9,280 nt of DNA from Desulfuromonadaceae bacterium GWC2_58_13. GTDB lineage: Bacteria; Desulfobacterota; Desulfuromonadia; Desulfuromonadales; Trichloromonadaceae. Positions 1-6,107 of this stretch are shown in pieces. Location: contig MHXM01000168.1 in assembly GCA_001825565.1 (NCBI GenBank), positions 1 to 9,280 on the forward strand, in the 5' to 3' direction. The notes beneath the pieces were generated by a model. The model saw nothing but the letters and a program-made list of their open reading frames with translations. It was not told the DNA's origin and searched no databases. Every line of letters begins with the position of its first letter. The stretch's first letter is position 1. The position numbers and the translations under genes were made by a program.

Positions 1-1085
1 ATCTCGTTTTCGACGACCGCCTCCTGAACCGCCTTGTCCGCCCCCTCGCGCACTTCGGCCTGGCTGACGCTGAACCGCGCCTGGATACGGGCGGACGATT
101 TTTCGACCCGGGCGGTCAGGGCGTTTTCGTAAGAGCAGCTGGCGGTGGCCAGCTCCATGATCTGGCCGGAGCGGGAGGCCGGCACCTCGACTTCGATCAG
201 AGCGAATTTTTCCTGCCCGCCGTAAAGCTGGTTCATCTGGATTTCGACCCGATTGCCACGGATACGACCCTCCCGACCGATCACCCGCAACGGCCGGATT
301 CCGGCCGGGCATTCCACCTCGACCACGACCCGGCGGGCGGCGACGCTCAGCACGTCGCCGAGTTCGGCGGCAAAGATCCGCGACAGGTCGCGGCTGTCCT
401 CGACGAAGTAGTGATTGCCATCGCTGCGGGCGGCCAGCCGGGTCATCAGATCCTCGTTGAAATCGGTGCCGATGCCGATGGTGGTCACCGAAATCCCTTC
501 CTTGAGCAGAGCCGCGCCGAGCCGGGCCAGATCCTCCGGAGCACTGGGACCAACGTTGGCGAGTCCATCGGAAAGCAGGATCACCCGGTGCACGTAGGGT
601 TGGTCCACATGCCTCCGGACCTCGGCCGCCCCCTGGCCGACCGCGCCGAACAGGGCGGTGTTGCCGCCGGGCTGGATGCCGCGGATCTGGGTCTCGATCC
701 ATTCGGTATTGGCCGCGCTCTGCGCGGAAACCAGGGTCTGCACCTGATGATCGTACACGACCAGCGAGAAGAGATCGCCGGAACCGAGCCGGCGCAGCGC
801 TTCGATGGCCGCCTGCCGAGCTTTCTCTATTTTGCTGCCGGACATGGAGCCGGAGCGGTCGAACACCAGCGCCAGATTAACCGGCGGCCGGACCGTTTCC
901 CGTGGGATCACCGGGACGTCGAGGGAAACCTTGATCACGACCGACTGGGGCGATCCGGCCGGCAGAATTTTCTGGTCGAGAGCCAGGTCGCAGCCGATCA
1001 GCGGACGATCCGCCGCATTTGCGGAAAGCCCCAAACCCAGCAGGGCAAAAACCAAAAAAATCCGGAATAAACGAGTAGGTTGCAT
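1..1085 (-). CDS. Secreted von Willebrand factor A (vWA) domain protein, 3' end cut by window
   Basis: Read on the minus strand from ATG at 1085, 361 residues are visible without a stop and the frame runs off the left edge. Residues 1-24 look like a Sec signal peptide: a basic start, a hydrophobic stretch from about residue 7 to 20, and an A-N-A cleavage site before ADRP. The vWA domain spans about residues 68-245. It has an intact MIDAS metal site: D76-R-S78-G-S80 (DxSxS), T143 in the GGNTAL loop, and D173 in LLSDG. After it comes a beta-rich region (about 250-340) like the accessory domain seen in bacterial Ca-activated-channel/TerY-type vWA proteins. The start is supported by AAGGAGG five bases upstream. 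Such proteins usually bind protein ligands through a divalent metal outside the cytoplasm, but the ligand here cannot be told. It lies 159 bp downstream of the rhomboid gene on the same strand. The vWA assignment is secure; its role is unknown. Confidence 0.9.
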   Translation of the reverse strand, partial: MQPTRLFRIFLVFALLGLGLSANAADRPLIGCDLALDQKILPAGSPQSVVIKVSLDVPVIPRETVRPPVNLALVFDRSGSMSGSKIEKARQAAIEALRRLGSGDLFSLVVYDHQVQTLVSAQSAANTEWIETQIRGIQPGGNTALFGAVGQGAAEVRRHVDQPYVHRVILLSDGLANVGPSAPEDLARLGAALLKEGISVTTIGIGTDFNEDLMTRLAARSDGNHYFVEDSRDLSRIFAAELGDVLSVAARRVVVEVECPAGIRPLRVIGREGRIRGNRVEIQMNQLYGGQEKFALIEVEVPASRSGQIMELATASCSYENALTARVEKSSARIQARFSVSQAEVREGADKAVQEAVVENE

Positions 1086-1090
1086 GGCGT

Positions 1091-1097
1091 CCTCCTT
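1091..1097 (-). promoter_or_regulatory. Ribosome binding site of the vWA gene
   Basis: The minus strand reads AAGGAGG five bases before the ATG at 1085. It is a full-strength Shine-Dalgarno sequence and fixes the start immediately before the signal peptide. The remainder of the 159-bp gap up to the rhomboid stop (1086-1244) contains a pyrimidine-rich stretch on the minus strand, but I see no convincing promoter or terminator in it, so co-transcription with the rhomboid gene remains possible. Confidence 0.8.
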
Positions 1098-1244
1098 TTT
1101 CGTGCCGTTATTGGCCAAAGCCGGCGGGGAGATCCCGCAGGCCCGAGTCCAGTAGAGCACGGCCCGAAATAAGAGTCGTCACAACGGGGTAAAAAGAATG
1201 TAAAGAAAATGTCATGTCATTTGTGTCGGGGCCATCCGAAAAGG

Positions 1245-2456
1245 TCAGGCCTGTTTCCCTGCCCTTTTCTCCCCGAGCCGTTCGATGGCCCGCAGATGCA
1301 GGCGAGCCTCCTCGGCCAGGTCGCGACTGCGGGCGAGGTCGAGCGCGGCGAGAAAGTAGTGGTAAGCGCTGGTAACGCAGCGCGGTTTGTGCATCAGGGC
1401 TCTGCCGGCGCCGAGGTGGGCGCGGTCGAGGGCGGTGTCGGACGGGCGTTCGGCGATAAAACGGCGAAACAACGACAGCGCCTGATCATACTCCCGGCGA
1501 CCCAGCAGCAACTCTCCGATAGCCAACAGAGAGTCGGACGTCAACCCGGCCCGGCCCTGGCGGCCGGGAATCCGCAGGTAGAGAGTAGCCGCCCTTTCCA
1601 ACTCGCCAGACCCCAGCGCTCGCTCAATAGTTTCGGCGATGCCGGGCAAGCCAGAGGCGTCGATCCCGGCCTCCAGATCAACCTCGTCGCCCCCTCGGCG
1701 CGTTAACCGCCACCCGCCGCCGGGCAGGCGATCCATGCCGAAGGCCATGGCCATGCCGGCAATGAATCCGCCGATATGGGCGCCGTGGGCAACCCCGCCA
1801 CCGCCGGCGCCGCCGTTGAGCAGAAACGGCAACAGGTTGTCGATCAGCAGATAAAATCCGAGCACCAGCCGGGCTGGAATCAAGAAGGTCGTCATGATGA
1901 AAGGGAATAGGAAGACGAAGGTTTTTACCCGGTTGCGGGGAAACCACAGGTAATAGAAACCGAGTACGCCGGAAATGGCTCCCGAAGCCCCAACCAGCGG
2001 CACCTGCGAAGAGAGAACGAATAGCGCGAAAAACAGAGTGGCCGCGACGCCGGCGGCGAGGTAGGCCAACAGGTAACGGACGGAGCCGAGGCGATGTTCG
2101 ACGTTGTCGCCGAAAATCCACAGAAACAGCATATTGCCGGCCAGGTGCATCCAGCTGCCGTGAAGAAACAGGGAGGTAAATAGCGAGGAGATCGACGGGT
2201 CGGCCGGCCGGAAGCCGTGCCGAAAGACAAACAGATCGTAGGCGGAAAGGTTTTCCAGCAACATCCGGGCCGACTGGGGACCATCCGCTCCCGCCACCTG
2301 CAGATACTTATAGAGCAGCGGGTCGGAAAGATCCGGAAGGGCGGTGACGAGCGGCAGGGTGACCAGCAGAAAGACCGCCAGGTTGAGCCCGATGAGCAGG
2401 TAGTTGACATAGGGGATTCCCGGTGGATTGGGGGTGTCGCCAATCGGTAAAAACAT
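1245..2456 (-). CDS. Rhomboid-family intramembrane serine protease with C-terminal TPR-like region
   Basis: The 403-residue protein cleaves membrane-anchored substrates within or next to the lipid bilayer if it acts like its family. The catalytic serine is S158 in GASG and the partner histidine is H227 in the AHIGGFIAG helix. The oxyanion/structural motif H99-x4-H104-x3-N108 matches the HxxxxHxxxN motif of GlpG. Hydrophobic segments begin at about residue 18, with further ones near 90-116, 127-150, 153-171, 180-206 and 222-240, giving the basic six-helix rhomboid core. A long loop (about 41-88) follows the first helix. Residues about 270-400 are soluble and helical, with spacing like tetratricopeptide repeats (LAIGELLLGRREYDQALSLF is one unit), and probably bind substrate or a partner in the cytoplasm. 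The start ATG has GGAGGT eight bases upstream. It is divergent from the TRIC gene and upstream of the vWA gene. The substrate is unknown; the protease call is firm, the TPR call is moderate. Confidence 0.93.
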   Translation of the reverse strand: MFLPIGDTPNPPGIPYVNYLLIGLNLAVFLLVTLPLVTALPDLSDPLLYKYLQVAGADGPQSARMLLENLSAYDLFVFRHGFRPADPSISSLFTSLFLHGSWMHLAGNMLFLWIFGDNVEHRLGSVRYLLAYLAAGVAATLFFALFVLSSQVPLVGASGAISGVLGFYYLWFPRNRVKTFVFLFPFIMTTFLIPARLVLGFYLLIDNLLPFLLNGGAGGGGVAHGAHIGGFIAGMAMAFGMDRLPGGGWRLTRRGGDEVDLEAGIDASGLPGIAETIERALGSGELERAATLYLRIPGRQGRAGLTSDSLLAIGELLLGRREYDQALSLFRRFIAERPSDTALDRAHLGAGRALMHKPRCVTSAYHYFLAALDLARSRDLAEEARLHLRAIERLGEKRAGKQA

Positions 2457-2464
2457 GGAATCTT

Positions 2465-2470
2465 ACCTCC
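2465..2470 (-). promoter_or_regulatory. Ribosome binding site of the rhomboid gene
   Basis: The minus strand reads GGAGGT eight bases before the ATG at 2456, which supports that start for the protease. Confidence 0.75.
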
Positions 2471-2535
2471 GCAGCAAACGTCCGCGGCCGTTCAAAAACC
2501 CCGCGGCGACGTTGAGCTTAGCACAGCCGCTCCCC

Positions 2536-2565
2536 TTTACACCACCCTTGCTTTTTACCGGGCAA
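2536..2565 (-). promoter_or_regulatory. Candidate sigma70-type promoter for the rhomboid gene
   Basis: On the minus strand TTGCCC (2565-2560) is followed after 18 bases by TGTAAA (2541-2536). Each matches four of six consensus bases. Transcription would begin near 2529 and leave a leader of about 70 bases. This is the best fit in the 145-bp divergent gap, but it is weak. Confidence 0.25.
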
Positions 2566-2576
2566 AGGGCTATTCT
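2548..2576 (+). promoter_or_regulatory. Candidate promoter for the TRIC gene
   Basis: TTGCTT (2548-2553) and TATTCT (2571-2576) are separated by 17 bases, with three and four consensus matches. A start near 2583 would leave only a short leader ahead of the GGAGG at 2588. It overlaps the candidate minus-strand promoter for the rhomboid gene, so if both are real the two would compete. Weak evidence. Confidence 0.25.
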
Positions 2577-2587
2577 CGCCGGCACCC

Positions 2588-2592
2588 GGAGG
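2588..2592 (+). promoter_or_regulatory. Ribosome binding site that sets a GTG start for the TRIC gene
   Basis: GGAGG lies nine bases before the GTG at 2602. It decides the start: the same frame stays open back to an ATG at 2428, but that start would place 58 extra non-hydrophobic residues ahead of the first membrane helix and would run into the rhomboid gene. A TTG at 2593 is too close to the GGAGG to be used. Confidence 0.7.
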
Positions 2593-2601
2593 TTGACCGT
2601 C

Positions 2602-3207
2602 GTGAATTTTCTTTATATCCTCGATCTCATCGGCACTGCGGCCTTTGCCGCTTCCGGCGCCTGGGCGGGCGTCCGCCGAGACATGGACCTGTTCGGCGTG
2701 CTGGTCCTGGGCATGGTCACCGCCACCGGCGGCGGTACTCTGCGGGATGTGCTGCTGGGCGACTTCCCTCCCTTCTGCCTGAAAAACGAAGCCTACCTCG
2801 GCATCTCCATCGCCGTCTCCCTGGCGGTTTTTTTTCAACACCGGCGGCTCGGTTTTCTGCAATATCCTCTGCTATATTTCGACGCCATCGGCCTCGGCAC
2901 CTTCGTCGTCATCGGCACCGGCAAGGCTCTCGTTTTCAACATGGGCTTCATCGGCGCGGTCTGCATGGGGATCATGACCGCCACGGCCGGCGGCGTCATG
3001 CGCGACGTCCTCTCGAACCGGGTGCCGCTGATCCTTCGCCGGGAGGTTTACGCCTCGGCCTGCCTGGCCGGCGGAGCGCTGATGTTTCTGCTTCACCACA
3101 CCGCCATGCCACCGACGCTGGTCGCCATCATCGCCGCCCTGACCGTCATCATCCTGCGGCTGCTGGCCATCCGGCACAATTGGGCGCTGCCCCGGGCACG
3201 AACCTGA
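2602..3207 (+). CDS. TRIC-type cation channel family membrane protein (UPF0126)
   Basis: From the GTG at 2602 the product is 201 residues, close to the usual length of about 200-210 for this family. It is almost entirely hydrophobic, with about seven predicted membrane helices. It carries two copies of the UPF0126 unit, each with a glycine-rich bend followed by an Arg-Asp pair: TATGGGTLRDVLLG at about residues 40-53 and TATAGGVMRDVLSN at about 126-139. The second is followed by the typical RREVYA segment (146-151). Studied bacterial and archaeal TRIC homologues are trimeric, monovalent-cation-permeable channels. Family membership is firm; the physiological ion and role here are inferred. It is divergent from the rhomboid gene and 88 bp upstream of the FAH-family gene. 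No terminator is visible between TRIC and that gene, so read-through is likely even if the downstream promoter is real. Confidence 0.92.
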   Translation: MNFLYILDLIGTAAFAASGAWAGVRRDMDLFGVLVLGMVTATGGGTLRDVLLGDFPPFCLKNEAYLGISIAVSLAVFFQHRRLGFLQYPLLYFDAIGLGTFVVIGTGKALVFNMGFIGAVCMGIMTATAGGVMRDVLSNRVPLILRREVYASACLAGGALMFLLHHTAMPPTLVAIIAALTVIILRLLAIRHNWALPRART

Positions 3208-3222
3208 GGAGCCGGGAACGCT

Positions 3223-3250
3223 TTGATTTGGGCCCAATTTCATTTATGAT
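3223..3250 (+). promoter_or_regulatory. Candidate promoter for the FAH-family/DUF2520 pair, with palindromic spacer
   Basis: TTGATT (3223-3228) and TATGAT (3245-3250) are spaced by 16 bases and match four and five of six sigma70 consensus positions. The spacer contains the perfect 10-bp palindrome TTGGGCCCAA (3228-3237), a position where a repressor could block polymerase. Transcription would begin near 3257, about 40 bases before the ATG. Seen: the motifs and their spacing. Inferred: that they function. Confidence 0.4.
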
Positions 3251-3283
3251 AATCCGGTGAGAAGATATGGAATCGAACACCAG

Positions 3284-3290
3284 GGAGGAA
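3284..3290 (+). promoter_or_regulatory. Ribosome binding site of the FAH-family gene
   Basis: GGAGGAA lies just ahead of the ATG at 3296 (seven bases from GGAGG). It favours this start over the in-frame ATG at 3257, which has no Shine-Dalgarno sequence and would add 13 residues absent from the family. Confidence 0.8.
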
Positions 3291-3295
3291 CCCAG

Positions 3296-3952
3296 ATGTA
3301 TGCCGTGCGATTGAAAGGTACCGCCAAAACCCTGCGGGTCGGCAAAGTGGTCTGTCTGGCCCGCAACTACAGCGATCACATCCGAGAGCTGGGCAACGAG
3401 ACCCCGGAAAAACCGGTGCTGTTCATCAAACCTTCGAGCAGCGTCATTGGAAACCGGGAACCGGTGGTCATCCCCGATTTTTCCAAGGACTGCCACCACG
3501 AGGTGGAACTGGCCGTGCTGATTGGCAAATGGGCCAAGAACGTCAACGCCAAGGATGCCCTCGACTACGTCGCCGGTTACGGGGTGGCCCTCGACATGAC
3601 CCTGCGGGACGTGCAGAACGACCTGAAAAAAAAGGGGCTCCCCTGGGAAATCGCCAAGGGCTTCGACACCGCCTGTCCGCTGTCGGACTTCGTTCCCGCC
3701 GGTGAAGTCGCCAACCCGCACAACCTGCGGATTACCCTCAAGGTCAACGACCAGTTGCGCCAGGACGGCTCGACGGCCCAGATGATGCTTCGGATTCCCG
3801 AAATCGTTCAGGCGGTATCCGCGGTCTTCACCCTGGAAGAAGGGGATGTCATTCTCACCGGCACCCCGGCCGGGGTCGGGCCGGTCAAGGGCGGCGACCG
3901 GATGGTTGCGGAAATCGAAGGGGTCGGCCGCCTGGAGATTCCGGTACAGTGA
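3296..3952 (+). CDS. Fumarylacetoacetate hydrolase (FAH) family protein, acylpyruvase/oxaloacetate decarboxylase-like
   Basis: The 218-residue product has the size and motif order of the short FAH enzymes such as human FAHD1 and E. coli YcgM, which cleave acylpyruvates or decarboxylate oxaloacetate in the cytoplasm with Mg or Mn. The N-terminal motif is ARNYSDHIRELG (22-33), including H28 and E31 as the catalytic dyad. FIKPSSS follows at 43-49. The metal ligands are E69 and E71 in HEVEL and D100 in GVALDMTLRD. K121 lies in AKGFDT, and the C-terminal substrate loop is TGTPAGVGP (188-196). All key residues of the family appear present. Full-length fumarylacetoacetate hydrolase is about twice as long, so a tyrosine-degradation role is not implied. 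It overlaps the next gene by four bases. Substrate among acylpyruvates, oxaloacetate and related diketo acids cannot be decided from sequence. Confidence 0.92.
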   Translation: MYAVRLKGTAKTLRVGKVVCLARNYSDHIRELGNETPEKPVLFIKPSSSVIGNREPVVIPDFSKDCHHEVELAVLIGKWAKNVNAKDALDYVAGYGVALDMTLRDVQNDLKKKGLPWEIAKGFDTACPLSDFVPAGEVANPHNLRITLKVNDQLRQDGSTAQMMLRIPEIVQAVSAVFTLEEGDVILTGTPAGVGPVKGGDRMVAEIEGVGRLEIPVQ

Positions 3953-4821
3953 AACCGAAAATCGTATTGATCGGCCCGGGCCGGCTCGGACAGGCGGCGA
4001 CCAACCTTCTCGCCGAGGCCGGATACCCGATCGCGGCCGTGATCAGCCGAGATCCCAACCGGGCCGTCACCGCCGCCCGCTTTGTCGGTAACCGCGAGGC
4101 CGGCACCACCGATCTCTCGCGAGCCAGAGAAGGCAACATCGTCCTGCTGGCCCTGCCGGACGATGTTTTGGCCGAAGCGGCCCTGCGACTACGCCAAAAC
4201 GACTGGCTGCAGCCGGGGGCGGTATTGGTCCATTTCAGCGGTCTCCATCCGGCCGCTCTCCTTAACCGGGGAGCTGCTCCACCCGTTCTTGCTTTATCGC
4301 TGCATCCGCTGCAGACTTTTGCCGACGCGGTCGCCGGCCTGCACAACCTGCCCGGATCCCCGTTCTCGGTGGAAGGGGAAGACGCTCTCATCCCCCTGGG
4401 CGAAACCCTGGTCGAAGCGATGGGGGGATTGCCCTTCCGGCTCCGCAGCGAGCAGAAACCTCTTTACCATGCCGCCGCCTGCGTCGCCTCCAACTACCTG
4501 ATCACCCTGGCCGCCACGGCCGGACAGCTCATGGCCGCCTGCGGCTTCGCCGAGGAAGAGGCGCTTCATTTGCTGATTCCTCTGCTCAAGGGGACCGGCC
4601 GCAACCTGATCACGCTCGGGCCGAAGGAGGCGTTGACCGGCCCCATCGCCCGCGGCGACGTGAAGACCGTTGCCAGCCATCTCGACGCCATGGCGAACCT
4701 GCCTGAAGAATTGAGGGATATTTACCGGGTGATGGGAAAAGCGACGGTAAGGCTGGCGTTAAAGAAAGGCACCCTGGGGGAGCAGCAGGCCGAAGCGATC
4801 CTCGACCTGCTGAAGGACTAA
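3949..4821 (+). CDS. Rossmann-like and DUF2520 domain-containing protein
   Basis: The 290-residue product starts at a GTG inside the stop region of the FAH-family gene (GTGA overlap), with GGAG about 11 bases upstream. Residues 1-120 form a Rossmann-like nucleotide-binding domain with the glycine motif GPGRLG (9-14), a second strand ending AVISRD (30-35), and the strand IVLLALPDD (64-72). Residues about 121-290 are the helical DUF2520 domain, recognised by YHAAACVASNYL (173-184) and LTGPIARGD (229-237), reminiscent of the dimerising domains of ketopantoate reductase and 6-phosphogluconate dehydrogenase-type enzymes. A dehydrogenase or reductase role with NAD(P) is plausible by fold, but no reaction is established for the family as far as I know. 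The stop interleaves with that of the convergent endonuclease V gene. Family assignment is firm, function unknown. Confidence 0.9.
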   Translation: MKPKIVLIGPGRLGQAATNLLAEAGYPIAAVISRDPNRAVTAARFVGNREAGTTDLSRAREGNIVLLALPDDVLAEAALRLRQNDWLQPGAVLVHFSGLHPAALLNRGAAPPVLALSLHPLQTFADAVAGLHNLPGSPFSVEGEDALIPLGETLVEAMGGLPFRLRSEQKPLYHAAACVASNYLITLAATAGQLMAACGFAEEEALHLLIPLLKGTGRNLITLGPKEALTGPIARGDVKTVASHLDAMANLPEELRDIYRVMGKATVRLALKKGTLGEQQAEAILDLLKD

Positions 4822-5498
4822 ACCGACGCCTTCCGCAAACGATTGGTCAGATGATGAGCCAGGCGGGTCGGCTCAGGCATCCGGTAACGGCGGGTGCAGC
4901 TCAATACCAGGTCGACGGCAGCGCCGGTGTCGATCAGGTGGCCGGGCGAGATGTACATCGGCTTGACCCGGTCCCGGGTTGTCAGCACGGCGCCGACTTC
5001 CTTATCGCCTATCCGCAGGGGAACCCTGTCCCCTCGTCGCGAGCCCGGTTCGGCATGTTCGCCGCAAAGGCGGCTCTTGGCGCAACCGATTGTCGGCAGG
5101 CCGAGCCAGAGCCCGAGATGACTGGCCAGCCCCAGCCCCCGGGGATGAGCAATGCCCTGACCGTCGACCAGCACGGCATCGGGAATCCTGTTCAGCTGCC
5201 GGAATGCGTCGATAATCACCGGCAGTTCGCGAAAGGAGAGCAATCCTGGAATGTAGGGGAAATCGACCCGCGCGATGGCGTGAGCCTGGTCGATCGGCTC
5301 AAGGGATGGCAGCGCGAGTACCACTACGGCACCGAAAAACAGGGTGCCGTGCTTTTCATAGGAGACATCGACCCCCGCCACCGTCGACACCGGTTGCGGC
5401 AGCCGATTTTCCACCCGCACCTGCCCCGCCAGGGCCAGCTGAAGGGCGATCGCCTCGCGACAATCCAGCGTCCAGCCGTGCAGTTCGGCAAACTCCAT
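4818..5498 (-). CDS. nfi: Endonuclease V (deoxyinosine 3' endonuclease)
   Basis: This 226-residue enzyme nicks DNA at the second phosphodiester bond 3' of deaminated bases, mainly hypoxanthine, starting alternative excision repair; some family members also cut inosine-containing RNA. Catalytic residues match the family: D44 in AGVDVSYE, E91 in LLSFRE, D112 in VDGQGIAHPRG, K141 in GCAKSRL and H215 in RLAHH. The wedge that separates the strands is PYIPG (81-85). Length is close to E. coli Nfi (about 223-225 residues). The frame is open back to 5615, but the ATG at 5498 gives the family length and has a G-rich GAGGGGG about seven bases upstream; the binding site is not ideal. It begins 28 bases after the stop of the zinc-ribbon gene, so the two are probably one transcript. 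Its stop overlaps that of the convergent DUF2520 gene. Confidence 0.95.
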   Translation of the reverse strand: MEFAELHGWTLDCREAIALQLALAGQVRVENRLPQPVSTVAGVDVSYEKHGTLFFGAVVVLALPSLEPIDQAHAIARVDFPYIPGLLSFRELPVIIDAFRQLNRIPDAVLVDGQGIAHPRGLGLASHLGLWLGLPTIGCAKSRLCGEHAEPGSRRGDRVPLRIGDKEVGAVLTTRDRVKPMYISPGHLIDTGAAVDLVLSCTRRYRMPEPTRLAHHLTNRLRKASV

Positions 5499-5526
5499 TC
5501 CCCGGTCCCCCTCGCCCAAGTGGCGA

Positions 5527-5979
5527 TCAGCCTTTGCTGCGCAGTAGTTTCTTGCCGTCCTGAAACAGAATCTCCACCTTGTTCGGCACCACCGTAACCA
5601 CCAGCCCGAATCCAAAAATCGGGTGATTGACCCAACTGTTCACCTTGTAGGCCGCATCCATGGTGTAGGGAATCGCGCGGGTCGGATCGGCGTCCCGACT
5701 AGCGGCGAGCCACTGCTCCTGCTCAAGAATTGCCGCCTTCGAGCGGGTGGAACGGGGCTCCTTGGCCGCCTTGGGCGCCGCGACCGACCTGCTTTTGACC
5801 ACCCGTTCGGCTTTCTGGGCTTTGGGTGCATGGTAATTGTGCGCCCCCCCACAGGTATTGCACTGCACCCGCACCACGCTGTCTTCGACCATGGCGACGA
5901 TGGTATGGTTGGTAACGACCCGGCAGCGAGTGCAGCGGGAATCGATAAAATCTCCAGCAGAAAGCTTCTTACCGCTCAT
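5527..5979 (-). CDS. Small zinc-ribbon protein with UvrD/PcrA-C-terminus-like (Tudor/SH3) tail
   Basis: The 150-residue product has three parts. Residues 1-50 hold two CxxC pairs (C16-TR-C19 and C40-NT-C43) separated by about 20 residues, the pattern of a four-cysteine zinc ribbon. Residues about 51-85 are a basic, Ala/Lys/Arg-rich, probably disordered linker. Residues about 112-150 contain VNHPIFGFGLV (117-127) followed by KVEILFQDGKKLL (134-146). This resembles the small Tudor/SH3-like barrel at the C-terminus of UvrD/PcrA helicases (pattern VxHxxFGxGxV, then VxFxxxGxKxLL), which contacts RNA polymerase or nucleic acid. The ATG at 5979 has AGAGGA five bases upstream. Sequence-based inference is a nucleic-acid or polymerase-associated accessory factor; I know of no characterised member. 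It lies 28 bp before nfi in the same direction. Its own promoter and hairpin leader lie at 5999-6080. Confidence 0.85.
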   Translation of the reverse strand: MSGKKLSAGDFIDSRCTRCRVVTNHTIVAMVEDSVVRVQCNTCGGAHNYHAPKAQKAERVVKSRSVAAPKAAKEPRSTRSKAAILEQEQWLAASRDADPTRAIPYTMDAAYKVNSWVNHPIFGFGLVVTVVPNKVEILFQDGKKLLRSKG

Positions 5980-5984
5980 ATGTA

Positions 5985-5990
5985 TCCTCT
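5985..5990 (-). promoter_or_regulatory. Ribosome binding site of the zinc-ribbon gene
   Basis: The minus strand reads AGAGGA five bases before the ATG at 5979. It lies only eight bases after the T-run of the upstream terminator-like hairpin, so termination and translation initiation signals are nearly adjacent. Confidence 0.6.
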
Positions 5991-5998
5991 AAGGAATG

Positions 5999-6026
5999 AA
6001 AAAGCCACAGGTCCATCCCCTGTGGC
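5999..6026 (-). terminator. Intrinsic terminator or attenuator between the dehydrogenase and zinc-ribbon genes
   Basis: On the minus strand an 8-bp perfect stem, GCCACAGG pairing with CCTGTGGC (6026-6019 with 6011-6004), closes a 7-base loop and is followed at once by five T residues (6003-5999). The plus strand has no T-run after the stem, so the signal acts on minus-strand transcripts. It would end transcription of the dehydrogenase gene, whose stop is at 6108. It also lies inside the predicted 5' leader of the zinc-ribbon gene. Confidence 0.7.
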
Positions 6027-6036
6027 CGTTGCAACG
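6027..6036. promoter_or_regulatory. Perfect palindrome CGTTGCAACG, candidate operator
   Basis: A 10-bp perfect inverted repeat lies between the predicted transcription start (about 6044) and the hairpin of the zinc-ribbon gene leader, roughly at +9 to +18. Position is that of a repressor operator, but a 10-bp palindrome is short and the binding protein is unknown. Confidence 0.3.
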
Positions 6037-6050
6037 AAATATATCGTGAT

Positions 6051-6080
6051 TGTATATCATTGGGCGGCCTCAGCTGTCAA
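6051..6080 (-). promoter_or_regulatory. Strong sigma70-type promoter for the zinc-ribbon/nfi transcript
   Basis: On the minus strand a perfect -35 box TTGACA (6080-6075) is followed after 18 bases by TATACA (6056-6051). The latter is preceded by TGA, giving an extended -10 (TGnTATACA). Predicted start is near 6044, giving a leader of about 65 bases. It lies 28 bases past the dehydrogenase stop and is the clearest promoter in the window. Confidence 0.65.
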
Positions 6081-6107
6081 GCCACGCCGCCCGTTCCGGC
6101 AGAAATC

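Noticed and set aside
411..1070. Open frame of 219 codons on the plus strand
   Set aside because: It is antisense to the vWA gene, which has a signal peptide, intact metal site and a strong ribosome binding site.
2428..2601. N-terminal extension of the TRIC gene to an ATG at 2428
   Set aside because: The extension overlaps the rhomboid start, lacks a ribosome binding site and is not part of the family. The GTG at 2602 has GGAGG at the right distance and gives the family length.
5499..5615. Extended N-terminus of endonuclease V from an ATG at 5615
   Set aside because: It would overlap the zinc-ribbon coding region by almost 90 bases and add 39 residues with many Trp, Arg and Cys that do not belong to the family.
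5999..6044. Possible riboswitch (cyclic-di-GMP-I or fluoride-like fragments such as GCCACAGGG or GGGGATGG)
   Set aside because: Only short matching fragments exist. The rest of the conserved cores is missing and the leader from the predicted start is too short for either class. A simple terminator hairpin explains the structure.
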